A stretch of 58,745 bases of DNA from contig NZ_VUKE01000024.1 in assembly GCF_009193175.1 (NCBI RefSeq), forward strand, positions 1 to 58,745, given 5' to 3'. The position numbers were made by a program, and so were the translations under genes. Shown here piece after piece: positions 36,817 through 44,616 of this stretch. The notes under the pieces are model-generated. The model made no database searches. It was not told the DNA's origin and saw only the letters and a list, made by a program, of their open reading frames with translations. Position 1 is the stretch's first letter, and every line of letters starts with the position of its first letter. This DNA is from Georgenia ruanii (GTDB lineage Bacteria > Actinomycetota > Actinomycetes > Actinomycetales > Actinomycetaceae).

Positions 36817-37380
36817 ATGACGGACCTGGGTGACCCCGGCATCGCGGGCGTGCGCGAGGAGGTCGTGCTCCTCGACGACGCCGGCCGGCCCGTGGGCCTC
36901 GCCGACAAGGCGCGCGTCCACACCGACCACACGCCCCTCCACCTGGCCTTCTCCTGTCACGTGCTCGACGGCGCCGGCCGGGTCCTCGTCACCCGGCGGG
37001 CGTTGTCCAAGCTCACCTGGCCGGGCGTGTGGACCAACGCCTTCTGCGGGCATCCCGGGCCGGGGGAGCGCGTCGAGGACGCGGTGGCGCGGCGGGGCCG
37101 GTTCGAGCTCGGCCTGGAGGTCACCGAGCCGGTCGAGGTGCTGCCGGACTTCCGCTACCGGGCGGTGGACGCCTCCGGCGTGGTGGAGAACGAGATCTGC
37201 CCGGTGTACCTGGCTCGGGTGCCCGCCGAGCCGGCGCCCGAGCCGACGGAGGTGGCCGAGCATCGCTGGGTCGAGCCGGCCGACCTCGTGGCCGCGGTCC
37301 GCGCCGCCCCCTTCGCCTTCAGCCCCTGGCTGGGCCTCCAGCTCGCCGACGCCCGGCTGGTCGCCGCCCTCACCGCCTGA
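36817..37380 (+). CDS. idi: Isopentenyl-diphosphate delta-isomerase, type 1
   Basis: The 187-residue Nudix-fold enzyme interconverts isopentenyl and dimethylallyl diphosphate for isoprenoid synthesis. It carries the metal and active-site residues of type 1 enzymes: His in DKARVHTDHTPLHLAF (about H35, H42), Cys in WTNAFCGHPGPGE (about C77), and Glu in VVENEICPV (about E124 and E126). The ATG at 36817 follows GAGGAAGGA at moderate distance. It stands alone between two terminator-like hairpins and the DrrAB exporter; no other terpenoid genes are adjacent. Confidence 0.92.
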   Translation: MTDLGDPGIAGVREEVVLLDDAGRPVGLADKARVHTDHTPLHLAFSCHVLDGAGRVLVTRRALSKLTWPGVWTNAFCGHPGPGERVEDAVARRGRFELGLEVTEPVEVLPDFRYRAVDASGVVENEICPVYLARVPAEPAPEPTEVAEHRWVEPADLVAAVRAAPFAFSPWLGLQLADARLVAALTA

Positions 37381-37408
37381 CCCGGCTCGCGCCGGCCGCC
37401 CACGGCGG

Positions 37409-37430
37409 GCGCCCCGCGCCCTCGGGGCGC
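37409..37430 (+). terminator. Hairpin after idi
   Basis: GCGCCCCG and CGGGGCGC form a perfect 8-bp stem with a six-base loop, 29 bases after the idi stop. Confidence 0.55.
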
Positions 37431-37490
37431 ACCCTTGCCCGGGCCACGCGGCGGCGGCAGGCTGAGACCCCCGAGACCGCCGGAGGCACC

Positions 37491-37922
37491 ATGACGGGCT
37501 ACGAGGCCAGCGCCACCACCGACGTCGCCGCCCTGCCGCACACCGTCTGGACCGCGCTGACCACCCCGGAGCTGGCCGCGACGTACATGTTCGGGGCCAC
37601 CGTGACCAGCGACTTCGAGCCCGGTGGCGCGATCACCTTCGCCGGGACGTGGGAGGGGCGCCCGTACGAGGACCACGGCACGGTCCTCGACGCCGAGGAG
37701 CCTCGCCTGCTGCGCTACACCCACGTCAGCTCCGGCGGGCGGGCCGAGACCCCGGAGGACCGCCACACGCTGACCTTCACGCTCGAGGAGATCCCGGACG
37801 GCACCCGGGTCACGCTCGTCCAGGACAACAACGCCACCCCGGAGGCGGCGGAGCACGCGCGGCAGAACTGGGTGCGGGTGCTCGAGGCGCTGCGGCTGAC
37901 CGCGGAGCGCCTGGGCGGGTGA
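37491..37922 (+). CDS. SRPBCC (AHSA1-like) domain protein
   Basis: The 143-residue product is an AHSA1-type START fold: N-terminal strand YEASATTDVAALPHTVWTALTTPELAATYMFG, the FEPGGAITFAGTWEGRPYEDHGTVLDAEEPRLLRYTH strands, TLTFTLEEIPDGTRVTLVQDN, and a long C-terminal helix NWVRVLEALRLTAERLGG. Such proteins bind hydrophobic ligands or act as stress-related cofactors; the ligand cannot be predicted here. The ATG at 37491 follows CGGAGG. It is followed closely by an aldo/keto reductase gene, but a hairpin separates them. Confidence 0.86.
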   Translation: MTGYEASATTDVAALPHTVWTALTTPELAATYMFGATVTSDFEPGGAITFAGTWEGRPYEDHGTVLDAEEPRLLRYTHVSSGGRAETPEDRHTLTFTLEEIPDGTRVTLVQDNNATPEAAEHARQNWVRVLEALRLTAERLGG

Positions 37923-37930
37923 GCCGGTGC

Positions 37931-37963
37931 CGCCGCGCCGCCCCGGGTCCTCGGGGCGCGGCG
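37931..37963 (+). terminator. Bulged hairpin after the SRPBCC gene
   Basis: CGCCGCGCCGCCCCG (37931-37945) pairs, with one bulged base, to CGGGGCGCGGCG (37952-37963). It lies between the SRPBCC stop and the aldo/keto reductase start. Confidence 0.5.
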
Positions 37964-37979
37964 TCCTACGCTCGACGGC

Positions 37980-38954
37980 ATGGACTACACCCGACTGGGC
38001 CGTTCCGGCCTCACCGTCTCCGTCGTCGGCCTCGGCTGCAACAACCTGGGCCGGGCGGGCACCGCCACCGAGGCCCTCGAGGGGACCACGGCGGTGGTGC
38101 ACGCCGCCCTCGACGCCGGCATCACCCTCTTCGACACCGCCGACACCTACGGCAAGGAGCCCGGCCTCAGCGAGGAGCTCCTCGGTGCCGCCCTGGGCAG
38201 GCGCCGGGACGACGTCGTCGTCGCCACGAAGTTCGGCATGGACATGAGGGGCGCCAACGGCCCCGACCACGGCGCGCGCGGCTCACGCCGCTACATCGTC
38301 CGGGCGGTGGAGGCCTCGCTGCGCCGGCTCGGCACCGACTGGATCGACCTGTACCAGTTCCACACGCCGGACCCGCTGACCCCGATCGACGAGACGCTGG
38401 CCGCGCTCGACGACGTCGTGCACGCCGGGAAGGTGCGCTACATCGGCCACTCCAACCGGACCGGCTGGCAGATCGCCGAGGCCGAGCACGTGGCCCGCGA
38501 GCTCGGCCTCACCCGGTTCGTCTCGGCGCAGAACCACTACAACCTGCTGGACCGGCGCGCCGAGCTCGAGGTGATCCCGGCGGCGGAGCACTACGGGCTC
38601 GGGGTGCTGCCGTACTTCCCGCTGGCCAACGGCTTGCTCACGGGCAAGTACGGCCGGGGTAGCGCGCCCGAGGGCAGCCGGCTCACCCACAGCCGGCGCC
38701 AGCTGCTCGAGCAGGCGGACTTCGACCAGCTCGCGCGCTTCACCGACTTCGCCCACGATCGCGGGCTCACCGAGGTCCAGGTGGCCTTCTCCTGGCTCGC
38801 GGCGCAGCCGACCGTCGGCTCCGTCATCGCCGGCGCCACCCGGCCCGAACAGGTCACCCAGAACGCCGGCGCGGCCGACTGGCGCCCCACGGCCGAGGAC
38901 CTTGCCGAGCTCGACGCCATGTTCCCGCAGCTGCCCAAGGTCGCGCTCTTCTGA
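37980..38954 (+). CDS. Aldo/keto reductase
   Basis: The 324-residue TIM-barrel oxidoreductase has the catalytic tetrad: Asp and Tyr in LFDTADTYG (about D52, Y57), Lys in VATKFG (about K84) and His in LYQFHTPD (about H128). NADPH-binding residues lie in SVIAGATRPEQVTQNAGA near the C-terminus. RYIGHSNRTGWQI and FVSAQNHYNLLDRRAE are typical of the YajO/Tas-type subgroup. The ATG at 37980 has only a weak ribosome site. The substrate is unknown. A strong hairpin follows the stop. Confidence 0.92.
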   Translation: MDYTRLGRSGLTVSVVGLGCNNLGRAGTATEALEGTTAVVHAALDAGITLFDTADTYGKEPGLSEELLGAALGRRRDDVVVATKFGMDMRGANGPDHGARGSRRYIVRAVEASLRRLGTDWIDLYQFHTPDPLTPIDETLAALDDVVHAGKVRYIGHSNRTGWQIAEAEHVARELGLTRFVSAQNHYNLLDRRAELEVIPAAEHYGLGVLPYFPLANGLLTGKYGRGSAPEGSRLTHSRRQLLEQADFDQLARFTDFAHDRGLTEVQVAFSWLAAQPTVGSVIAGATRPEQVTQNAGAADWRPTAEDLAELDAMFPQLPKVALF

Positions 38955-38958
38955 GCGC

Positions 38959-38990
38959 GTGGGCCCGGCGGCGTGTGCCGCCGGGCCCAC
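38959..38990. terminator. Hairpin between aldo/keto reductase and aquaporin genes
   Basis: A 14-bp perfect stem (38959-38972 with 38977-38990) surrounds a GTGT loop, five bases after the reductase stop. The convergent aquaporin gene ends 43 bases further, so the hairpin may serve both. Confidence 0.75.
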
Positions 38991-39032
38991 CACGCGCCGG
39001 GCGAGTGCTGCTGCCCGGGCCTGGTCACGTGT

Positions 39033-40031
39033 TCACGGACGCCGCCCCGGCATCTCGGTCTCGCCGGGACCGGGCGCCGGCGTCTGCACCGGGCGCTCGG
39101 TCCCCTCGGGCTCGGCGCGACCCGGAGGCGGCTCCTCCTTGCCGGCGCGCTCGCGGGCGTACAGCACGTCACCGATGAAGAGGTCGTAGATCAGGATGCC
39201 GATCACACCGCCGATGAGCGGCCCGACGATGGGGATCCACCAGTAGTTGCTGAACCAGGGTCCGTTGCCGGGCATCGCGAACCCATCCCAGCCGCCGGCC
39301 CAGGCGAGCAGGCGGGGGCCGAAGTCGCGGGCGGGGTTGATGGCGTAGCCGGCGTTGGCGCCGAAGGAGATGCCGATCGCGGCGACCACCAGGCCGATGA
39401 TGAACGGCCCAAGGTTCGCCAGCACGCCCGTGTTGCGCGCGTCGACCACCGCGGCGACGAGCATGAGCAGGAACGCCGTGCCGACGATCTGGTCGATCAG
39501 CGGCCCCCAGACCGCGCCGTTGAAGTACTGCGCAGGGAACGTCGCGAAGATGGAGAAGGTCGCGAGGTTGGGCCCGCCCCCTGGCGAGATGGCCCGCTGG
39601 TAGGCGCCGATGGCGGCGTTGTAGACCAGCAGCACGAGCGCGGCACCGGCGAACGCGCCCAGCAGCTGCGCGAGCCAGTAGGGCAGCACCTTGTGCCAGC
39701 CCAGCTTGCGCCGCAGGGCGAAGGCCAGCGTGACCGCCGGGTTGATGTGGGCGCCGCTCACGCCCCCGGCGACGTAGACGCCGAAGACGACGGCGAAGGC
39801 CCACCCGAAGGCGATGAGCAGCCAGTCGCCGCTGGCCAGGAAGATCGTCGTCGGGGTCGCGGCGCGTCCGGACCCCGGCAGGGCGGCGACGGCCATCGCC
39901 ACGGACCCGCAGCCGAACGCGATGAGCACGAAGGTGCCGAGGAACTCTGCGAGGCACTCGCCCCACAGGCCTCCACGGCTCCGCAGACCGCTGCCGCGCC
40001 GGACGGCGAGCGGGGAGATCTCGTCAGACAT
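39033..40031 (-). CDS. Aquaglyceroporin (MIP family)
   Basis: The 332-residue channel has six predicted helices and the two NPA boxes, SGAHINPAVT (about 97-99) and GYAINPARDFGPR (about 232-234). The Asp after the second NPAR (about D236) and the wide loops favour a glycerol-conducting GlpF-type channel rather than a strict water channel. The N-terminus is cytoplasmic and basic; the C-terminal 40 residues are Pro/Glu-rich and probably disordered. The ATG at 40031 follows GGAGGGTCGAC. No glycerol kinase gene is adjacent. Confidence 0.91.
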   Translation of the reverse strand: MSDEISPLAVRRGSGLRSRGGLWGECLAEFLGTFVLIAFGCGSVAMAVAALPGSGRAATPTTIFLASGDWLLIAFGWAFAVVFGVYVAGGVSGAHINPAVTLAFALRRKLGWHKVLPYWLAQLLGAFAGAALVLLVYNAAIGAYQRAISPGGGPNLATFSIFATFPAQYFNGAVWGPLIDQIVGTAFLLMLVAAVVDARNTGVLANLGPFIIGLVVAAIGISFGANAGYAINPARDFGPRLLAWAGGWDGFAMPGNGPWFSNYWWIPIVGPLIGGVIGILIYDLFIGDVLYARERAGKEEPPPGRAEPEGTERPVQTPAPGPGETEMPGRRP

Positions 40032-40384
40032 GTCGACCCTCCGACCGGCACCGAGCGCGGCGGCGGGTGAGGGAGTGGGCGGCTGCGTCCAGCAGGCTCA
40101 CGGGCTGACGGGCCGTGACGGTGTCGGCTCTCAGTGAGACATCGAGTCCTGCGACCGGGTGCTCGCTCCGGCGACGGCGTCGGTCGCGAGGCGTCGTCGC
40201 CAGCCCCCTCGTCGGGGATCGAGGACGGCCCCATTGTACGGCGCGGCGGTGCGGAGAGAGCCAGCCGATCGAGCACCGACGGCCCGGTCGCCCCTCCGCC
40301 GGTCGGCGCGATGCGTCAGCCGGCCCCCGGGCGTAGCGTGAGCGCTCCGACCCGTCCGGCTCCTGGTTGAACCTGGAGGGCTTC
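40032..40384. other. Intergenic region without a gene
   Basis: The 353 bases between the divergent aquaglyceroporin and VapB-like genes show no frame with a recognisable product. They must hold both promoters; I could not pick confident -35/-10 pairs. Confidence 0.6.
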
Positions 40385-40579
40385 GTGCGCATCACCGTCA
40401 CGCTCGACGGCGAGCTGCTCAAGGAGGCGTCCGTCCTCACCGGGATCACCGAGATGTCGGTGCTGCTGCGCGCGGCGCTGGAGGCCCTGGTCGAACGGGA
40501 GACGCCGGAGCCGGAGAACCCGCCCGAGGGCGAGGACCTGCCGGAGCCCGAGGACCTGCCCGAGCCCGAAGGGGAGTGA
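40385..40579 (+). CDS. Orphan VapB-type antitoxin-like protein
   Basis: The 64-residue product begins VRITVTLDGELLKEASVLTG and continues TEMSVLLRAALEALVERE, the ribbon-helix-helix and following helix of VapB (DUF2191-type) antitoxins. In place of the usual toxin-binding tail it has a Glu/Pro-rich repeat (about residues 41-64: PEPEN, PEGEDLPEPEDLPEPEGE). The GTG at 40385 follows CTGGAGGG. No PIN-domain toxin gene follows: a hairpin terminator lies 31 bases after the stop. It may act as a stand-alone DNA-binding protein. Confidence 0.72.
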   Translation: MRITVTLDGELLKEASVLTGITEMSVLLRAALEALVERETPEPENPPEGEDLPEPEDLPEPEGE

Positions 40580-40610
40580 CCTCCCCGAGCGCGACATGCG
40601 CGACATGACG

Positions 40611-40638
40611 GAGCGGCCGGCCCGGAGGCCGGCCGCTC
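40611..40638. terminator. Hairpin between VapB-like and symporter genes
   Basis: GAGCGGCCGGCC and its complement form a 12-bp perfect stem around CGGA, between convergent stop codons. Confidence 0.75.
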
Positions 40639-40677
40639 GTCGTCGTCGTCGAGGTTCGGTCGCTGGCCCTCAGGGGG

Positions 40678-42261
40678 TCAGTGCGTCACCGCCCGCTCCG
40701 CGCCGGCCCCGGTCATCGACCGCACCTCCATCTCCGCCTGCTTGGCGGCGTCGTGCTCCGGCGAGGTGACCGCGCCGAGCCAGCCGAGGAAGAAACCGAG
40801 CGGCACCGAGACGAGCGCCGGGTTCGACAGCGGGAACCACGCGAAGTCCGCGCCGGGGATCATCGCCGTCTCCGAGCCGGAGACCACCGGGGAGAAGACG
40901 ATGAGGATCAGCGCGCTGAGCAGGCCGCCGTAGATGCTCCACACCGACCCGCGCGTGTTGAACCGCTTCCAGTACAGCGAGTACAGGATCGAGGGCAGGT
41001 TCGCGCTCGCGGCGATGGCGAAGGCGAGGGAGACGAGGAAGGCGATGTTCTGCCCGTTGGCCAGCACCCCGCCGACGATCGAGATGGCCCCGATGGTCAG
41101 CGCGGTGCGCCGGGCCACCCTGACCTCCTGGGCCGGGTCGGCCTGGCCGTGCTTGAGCACGCCGTTGTAGACGTCGTGGGCGAAGCTGGCCGACGCCGTG
41201 ATGGTCAGGCCCGCCACCACCGCGAGGATGGTGGCGAAGGCGACCGCGGCGATGATGCCGAGCAGCAGCGTCCCGCCCAGCTCGTACGCGAGCAGCGGCG
41301 CCGCGGAGTTCGCGCCGCCGGGGGAGGCCTTGATCGCCTCGACGCCCACCAGGTAGGCGGCGCCGAATCCGAGGATGAGGGTGAACAGGTAGAACGCCCC
41401 GATGAGGCCGATCGCCCAGGTCACCGACCGGCGCGCCTCCTTGGCCGTGGGCACCGTGTAGAACCGCATGAGCACGTGCGGCAGCCCCGCGGCGCCGAAC
41501 ACCAGCGCGATGGCGAGGGACACGAAGCCGAGCTTGGAGGTGGCGGAGGCGCCGTACTGGAGCATGGGCTCGAGGATGCGGTCGCCCTCGGGGTGCACGG
41601 CCACCGCCTCGCCGAGCACGTTGGAGAGGTTGAGCCCGTTGAGCGCCAGAACCCATAGGGTCATCGCGCCGGCGCCGATGATGAGCAGGACGGCCTTGAT
41701 GATCTGCACCCAGGTGGTGCCCTTCATGCCGCCGACGAGGACGTAGACGATCATGAGGGCGCCGACGACGGCGATGACGAGCGACTGCCCGACCTTGCCG
41801 TCGATGCCCAGCAGCAGCGCCACGAGCCCGCCGGCGCCGGCCATCTGCGCCAACAGGTAGAAGAAACTCACGGCGAGCGTGGAGATGGCGGCGGCGGTGC
41901 GCACCGGACGCTGCTGCATCCGGAAGCTCAGGACATCCGCCATCGTGTACTTGCCGGTGTTGCGCAGCGGCTCGGCCACGAGCAGCAGCGCCACCAGCCA
42001 GGCGACGAGGAAGCCGATCGAGTACAGCAGTCCGTCATAGCCGTAGATGGCCACGGCGCCCGCGATGCCGAGGAACGACGCGGCCGAGAGATAGTCGCCG
42101 GCGATGGCGATGCCGTTCTGGCGCCCAGTGAAGGCCCGGCCGCCGTGGTAGAAGTCGCCCACCGACGTCGTCGTGCGGGACACCCGCACGACGATGACCA
42201 GGGTGACGACGACGAACGCCAGGAAGATCGCGATGTTGAGGTACGGGTTACCGACGTCCAT
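40678..42261 (-). CDS. Sodium:solute symporter, monocarboxylate/acetate type (ActP/MctC-like)
   Basis: The 527-residue permease has about 13 hydrophobic helices and the SSS-family motifs: FYHGGRAFTGRQNGIAIAGDYLSAASFLGIAG at the N-terminus, GGMKGTTWVQIIKAVLLI, FGAAGLPHVLMRFYTVPTAKEARRSVTWAIGLIGAF and LAVVAGLTITASASFAHDVYNGVLKHG. These are characteristic of acetate/pyruvate/propionate transporters. The ATG at 42261 overlaps the DUF485 stop by one base, a pairing usual for this transporter group. A perfect CRP/GlxR site lies before the operon, so uptake is probably tied to cAMP and carbon status. Confidence 0.92.
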   Translation of the reverse strand: MDVGNPYLNIAIFLAFVVVTLVIVVRVSRTTTSVGDFYHGGRAFTGRQNGIAIAGDYLSAASFLGIAGAVAIYGYDGLLYSIGFLVAWLVALLLVAEPLRNTGKYTMADVLSFRMQQRPVRTAAAISTLAVSFFYLLAQMAGAGGLVALLLGIDGKVGQSLVIAVVGALMIVYVLVGGMKGTTWVQIIKAVLLIIGAGAMTLWVLALNGLNLSNVLGEAVAVHPEGDRILEPMLQYGASATSKLGFVSLAIALVFGAAGLPHVLMRFYTVPTAKEARRSVTWAIGLIGAFYLFTLILGFGAAYLVGVEAIKASPGGANSAAPLLAYELGGTLLLGIIAAVAFATILAVVAGLTITASASFAHDVYNGVLKHGQADPAQEVRVARRTALTIGAISIVGGVLANGQNIAFLVSLAFAIAASANLPSILYSLYWKRFNTRGSVWSIYGGLLSALILIVFSPVVSGSETAMIPGADFAWFPLSNPALVSVPLGFFLGWLGAVTSPEHDAAKQAEMEVRSMTGAGAERAVTH

Positions 42262-42656
42262 CAGGCCTCTCCCTCCAGCTCGGTGCGCAGCTGCGCCGCG
42301 ACGGGGTCGAGGGAGCGGTTGGCGTGGCGCACGTACAGCCACGTGATGAGGAACGTGCTGACGAACTGGAGCAGGCCGAAGACCAGCCCGACGTTGAGGT
42401 GCCCCAGCAGCGGCGTGGACATCGCGTCCTCGGCGTAGGTCGACAGCAGGACGTAGAGGAAGTACCAGACGAGGAACGCGACGGTCATCGGGAACGCGAA
42501 CGCCCGGAACCTGCTGCGCAGCTGGGCGAACTCGGGCGAGGTCTGGACCCGCGCGAACTCCTCGGGAGCAGCGATCCGCCTGGTCGGGCCGGACTCCTCC
42601 AGCTCCGGCAGCGGGGAGTGGCGCGGTGGCAGGTGTGCCTCTGGGTTGTCGGACAT
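42261..42656 (-). CDS. DUF485 small membrane partner of the symporter
   Basis: The 131-residue product has a hydrophilic 50-residue N-terminus, then RVQTSPEFAQLRSRFRAFAFPMTVAFLVWYFLYVLL and a second helix VGLVFGLLQFVSTFLITWLYV with a VRHANRSLDPVAAQLRTELEGEA tail, the DUF485 pattern. DUF485 proteins accompany ActP/MctC symporters and are thought to be accessory subunits. The ATG at 42656 follows AGGGGGAAA. Sixteen bases upstream lies the CRP/GlxR-type site. Confidence 0.9.
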   Translation of the reverse strand: MSDNPEAHLPPRHSPLPELEESGPTRRIAAPEEFARVQTSPEFAQLRSRFRAFAFPMTVAFLVWYFLYVLLSTYAEDAMSTPLLGHLNVGLVFGLLQFVSTFLITWLYVRHANRSLDPVAAQLRTELEGEA

Positions 42657-42672
42657 ACGTTTCCCCCTAGCG

Positions 42673-42688
42673 TGTGACGCGACTCACA
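42673..42688. promoter_or_regulatory. CRP/GlxR-type binding site
   Basis: TGTGACGCGACTCACA exactly matches the TGTGA-N6-TCACA consensus. It ends 16 bases upstream of the DUF485 start codon, so the site either overlaps or follows the core promoter, a position that would suit repression. Confidence 0.72.
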
Positions 42689-42944
42689 TCGGCGTGAATC
42701 GCGCACAAACTAGCAGCATCGGGACGACACGGCCGGAAACGTGGGCAGGTGCGCCCCGGCGTCTCCCGCCGCCACGTCGTTACCCCCTCACCGGGCGGGC
42801 GACGTCGCCCACGGTTCCGCCCGCACGGGGACCGCGCGGCGGCGACAGGGGGGGTGCCTGGCCCGGCGATGTCGTGTTGAATGACGGGCACCGAGACCCG
42901 CGGTGGGGCGAGGGCCGCGGGGCAGCGAGGGGGCGGTGGCGGAC

Positions 42945-43976
42945 ATGAGGGTCGAGTCGCGCGTGGTGTCCCTGTCGTGGATCCCCGCCGACTCCGTCGC
43001 GGCGTGGCTCCGGAACGGACTCGACGGGGGGCTCGCCCACTACGCCGAGCCGCCGCTCGCGGCGCTGCCCGGCCTGGACGCCGTCCAGCAGCTGCGCGCC
43101 GACGACCGGTTCCGCTTCGCCAACGTCCTGACGGCCTGGGCCGAGTTCGACGACGACGGCACCCCCACCGCGTGCGGCTACGGCCCGGACTCCGGCGGCG
43201 TGGTCGGCCCGACCACGGTGCGCCTGGCGTCCGTGGGGGCCACCTTCGGCGGGTACGCGCTGCCCACGCTGCAGCAGGACCCGATCCTCGAGCCGGGCCT
43301 TGCGCACGTCACCCAGACCGTGGGCGGGCGCACCGGGGTCCCGCTGCCGCGCGCGCTGCCGCACGCGCCGTTCGTGCTGTGGCAGGCGCCGATCGTGTGG
43401 ACGACCCTGGCGCTGACCCTGCGCCCGGACGGCACCGCCGAGGTCGCCATGCCGGGCGCCAGCGCCTTCCCCCGGCACTGGGTCTACGGCCCCGACGGCG
43501 CGCTGCTCCAGGGCACCGGGCTGACGGACGAGGAAGGCTGGATGACCCACGCCTTCGCCGGGCGCACCCCCTGGGGCGACCAGGACTCCGACGGGGTGGT
43601 GGCGGAGACGGAGCGGGCCGTCGAGCGCCAGCTCGCCGCCGGGCTCCTGCACCCCGGGCGCTCCCTCGAGGTGCGCCGGCTGCCCGCCGGCGCCGTCGTC
43701 GCGCGGGAGGGGGAGCCGGGGGAGGAGATCTTCTTCGTGCTCGACGGCGTGCTGGCGGTCGAGCACGACGGCACCCCGGTCGCCCAGCTCGGCACGGGTG
43801 CGGTGCTCGGCGAGCAGGCGGTGCTCGAGAGCTCCGCCCGTCCCTCGACCCTGCTGGCCCTCACGCCCGTGCGCCTCGCGGTCGCCCGCGGCGACGCCCT
43901 GGACCTCGAGAAGCTCCGGGCGGTGGCCGAGGTCTCCGGCCGCCGGGCCGGGGCTCCCGCGCCGGCCGCGGACTGA
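42945..43976 (+). CDS. Protein with C-terminal cyclic-nucleotide-binding domain
   Basis: The 343-residue protein ends in a cNMP-binding fold (about residues 235-330): RSLEVRRLPAGAVVAREGEPGEEIFFVLDGVLAVEHDGTPVAQLGTGAVLGEQAVLE, with the phosphate-binding-cassette-like GAVLGEQAVLESSARPSTLLAL. The 230-residue N-terminal part contains SLSWIPADSVAAWLRNGLDGGLAHYAEPP and YGPDSGGVVGPTTVRLASVGATFGGYALP, which I do not recognise. There is no helix-turn-helix, so it is not a CRP-like factor. The ATG at 42945 is used; a GTG at 42936 is possible. It diverges from the DUF485/symporter operon, whose promoter carries a CRP-type site. Confidence 0.8.
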   Translation: MRVESRVVSLSWIPADSVAAWLRNGLDGGLAHYAEPPLAALPGLDAVQQLRADDRFRFANVLTAWAEFDDDGTPTACGYGPDSGGVVGPTTVRLASVGATFGGYALPTLQQDPILEPGLAHVTQTVGGRTGVPLPRALPHAPFVLWQAPIVWTTLALTLRPDGTAEVAMPGASAFPRHWVYGPDGALLQGTGLTDEEGWMTHAFAGRTPWGDQDSDGVVAETERAVERQLAAGLLHPGRSLEVRRLPAGAVVAREGEPGEEIFFVLDGVLAVEHDGTPVAQLGTGAVLGEQAVLESSARPSTLLALTPVRLAVARGDALDLEKLRAVAEVSGRRAGAPAPAAD

Positions 43977-44040
43977 TCCGGCGACCCCGCCGACGCGCCC
44001 CACCGGGAACTTCAGAGCGGTGCCGTCCGTTGTTCAGGAC

Positions 44041-44616
44041 GTGAAGAGCGACAAGGACCTCCCGCCCCTAGCTCACCCCCTGGCCGACGACGTCGTCCAC
44101 GGCCGCCGGCTCCGCACCGCGGTGCAGCGGTCGGAGCCCACCGGCCGGCTCGCCGACACCCTCGAGCTCGTCGAGGAGATGGCCGCCGTCACCCGCTCCC
44201 AGGAGCAGATCTACGCCGTCATCGACCGGCTGACCGGCCTGCGCTTCGGCGAGCTGCAGGCGCTGAGCGCCGTGGCCGACGGCGCCGATCACGCCCGGGC
44301 GGTGGCCCGGGCGACGGGCCAGGTCGACGCCGCCGCCGAGGTGACCCTCGACGGCCTCGTGCGGCGGGGCCTGCTCGCGTGCCATGCGCACCCGGCCGAG
44401 CCCGCCGGCGGCAGCGCCTCGCTGGTGCACCTCACGCCGTCGGGCACCGTGGCCCTCCAGCAGGCCGAGGCGCTCCAGGTGCGCCTGCTCGACAGCGTGC
44501 TCGCGTCCCTCGACGCGGAAGAGGCCGGGCGGCTGCGCGCGGCGGTCGACCGGGTCGCCGGGGCCGTCGACAGCAGGCGCCCGGTGCTCGCCGGACTCAT
44601 CGCCGACGCGTCGTAG
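44041..44616 (+). CDS. MarR-like winged-helix regulator
   Basis: The 191-residue product contains LADTLELVEEMAAVTRSQEQIYAVIDRLTGLRFGELQALSAVADG, the entry helices of MarR proteins, then a winged helix (ARAVARATGQVDAAAEVTLDGLVRRGLLACHAHPAEPAGGSASLVHLTPSG) and a C-terminal dimer helix. The start is uncertain: GTG at 44041 or at 44020, neither with a clear ribosome site. Its last 20 bases overlap the 3' end of the convergent sigma-factor gene. Ligand and targets are unknown. Confidence 0.7.
   Translation: MKSDKDLPPLAHPLADDVVHGRRLRTAVQRSEPTGRLADTLELVEEMAAVTRSQEQIYAVIDRLTGLRFGELQALSAVADGADHARAVARATGQVDAAAEVTLDGLVRRGLLACHAHPAEPAGGSASLVHLTPSGTVALQQAEALQVRLLDSVLASLDAEEAGRLRAAVDRVAGAVDSRRPVLAGLIADAS

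Noticed and set aside
42700-42720. Second CRP-like half-site TGTGC...TCACG upstream of the first
   Set aside because: Spacing of five and two mismatches; not convincing beside the perfect site.
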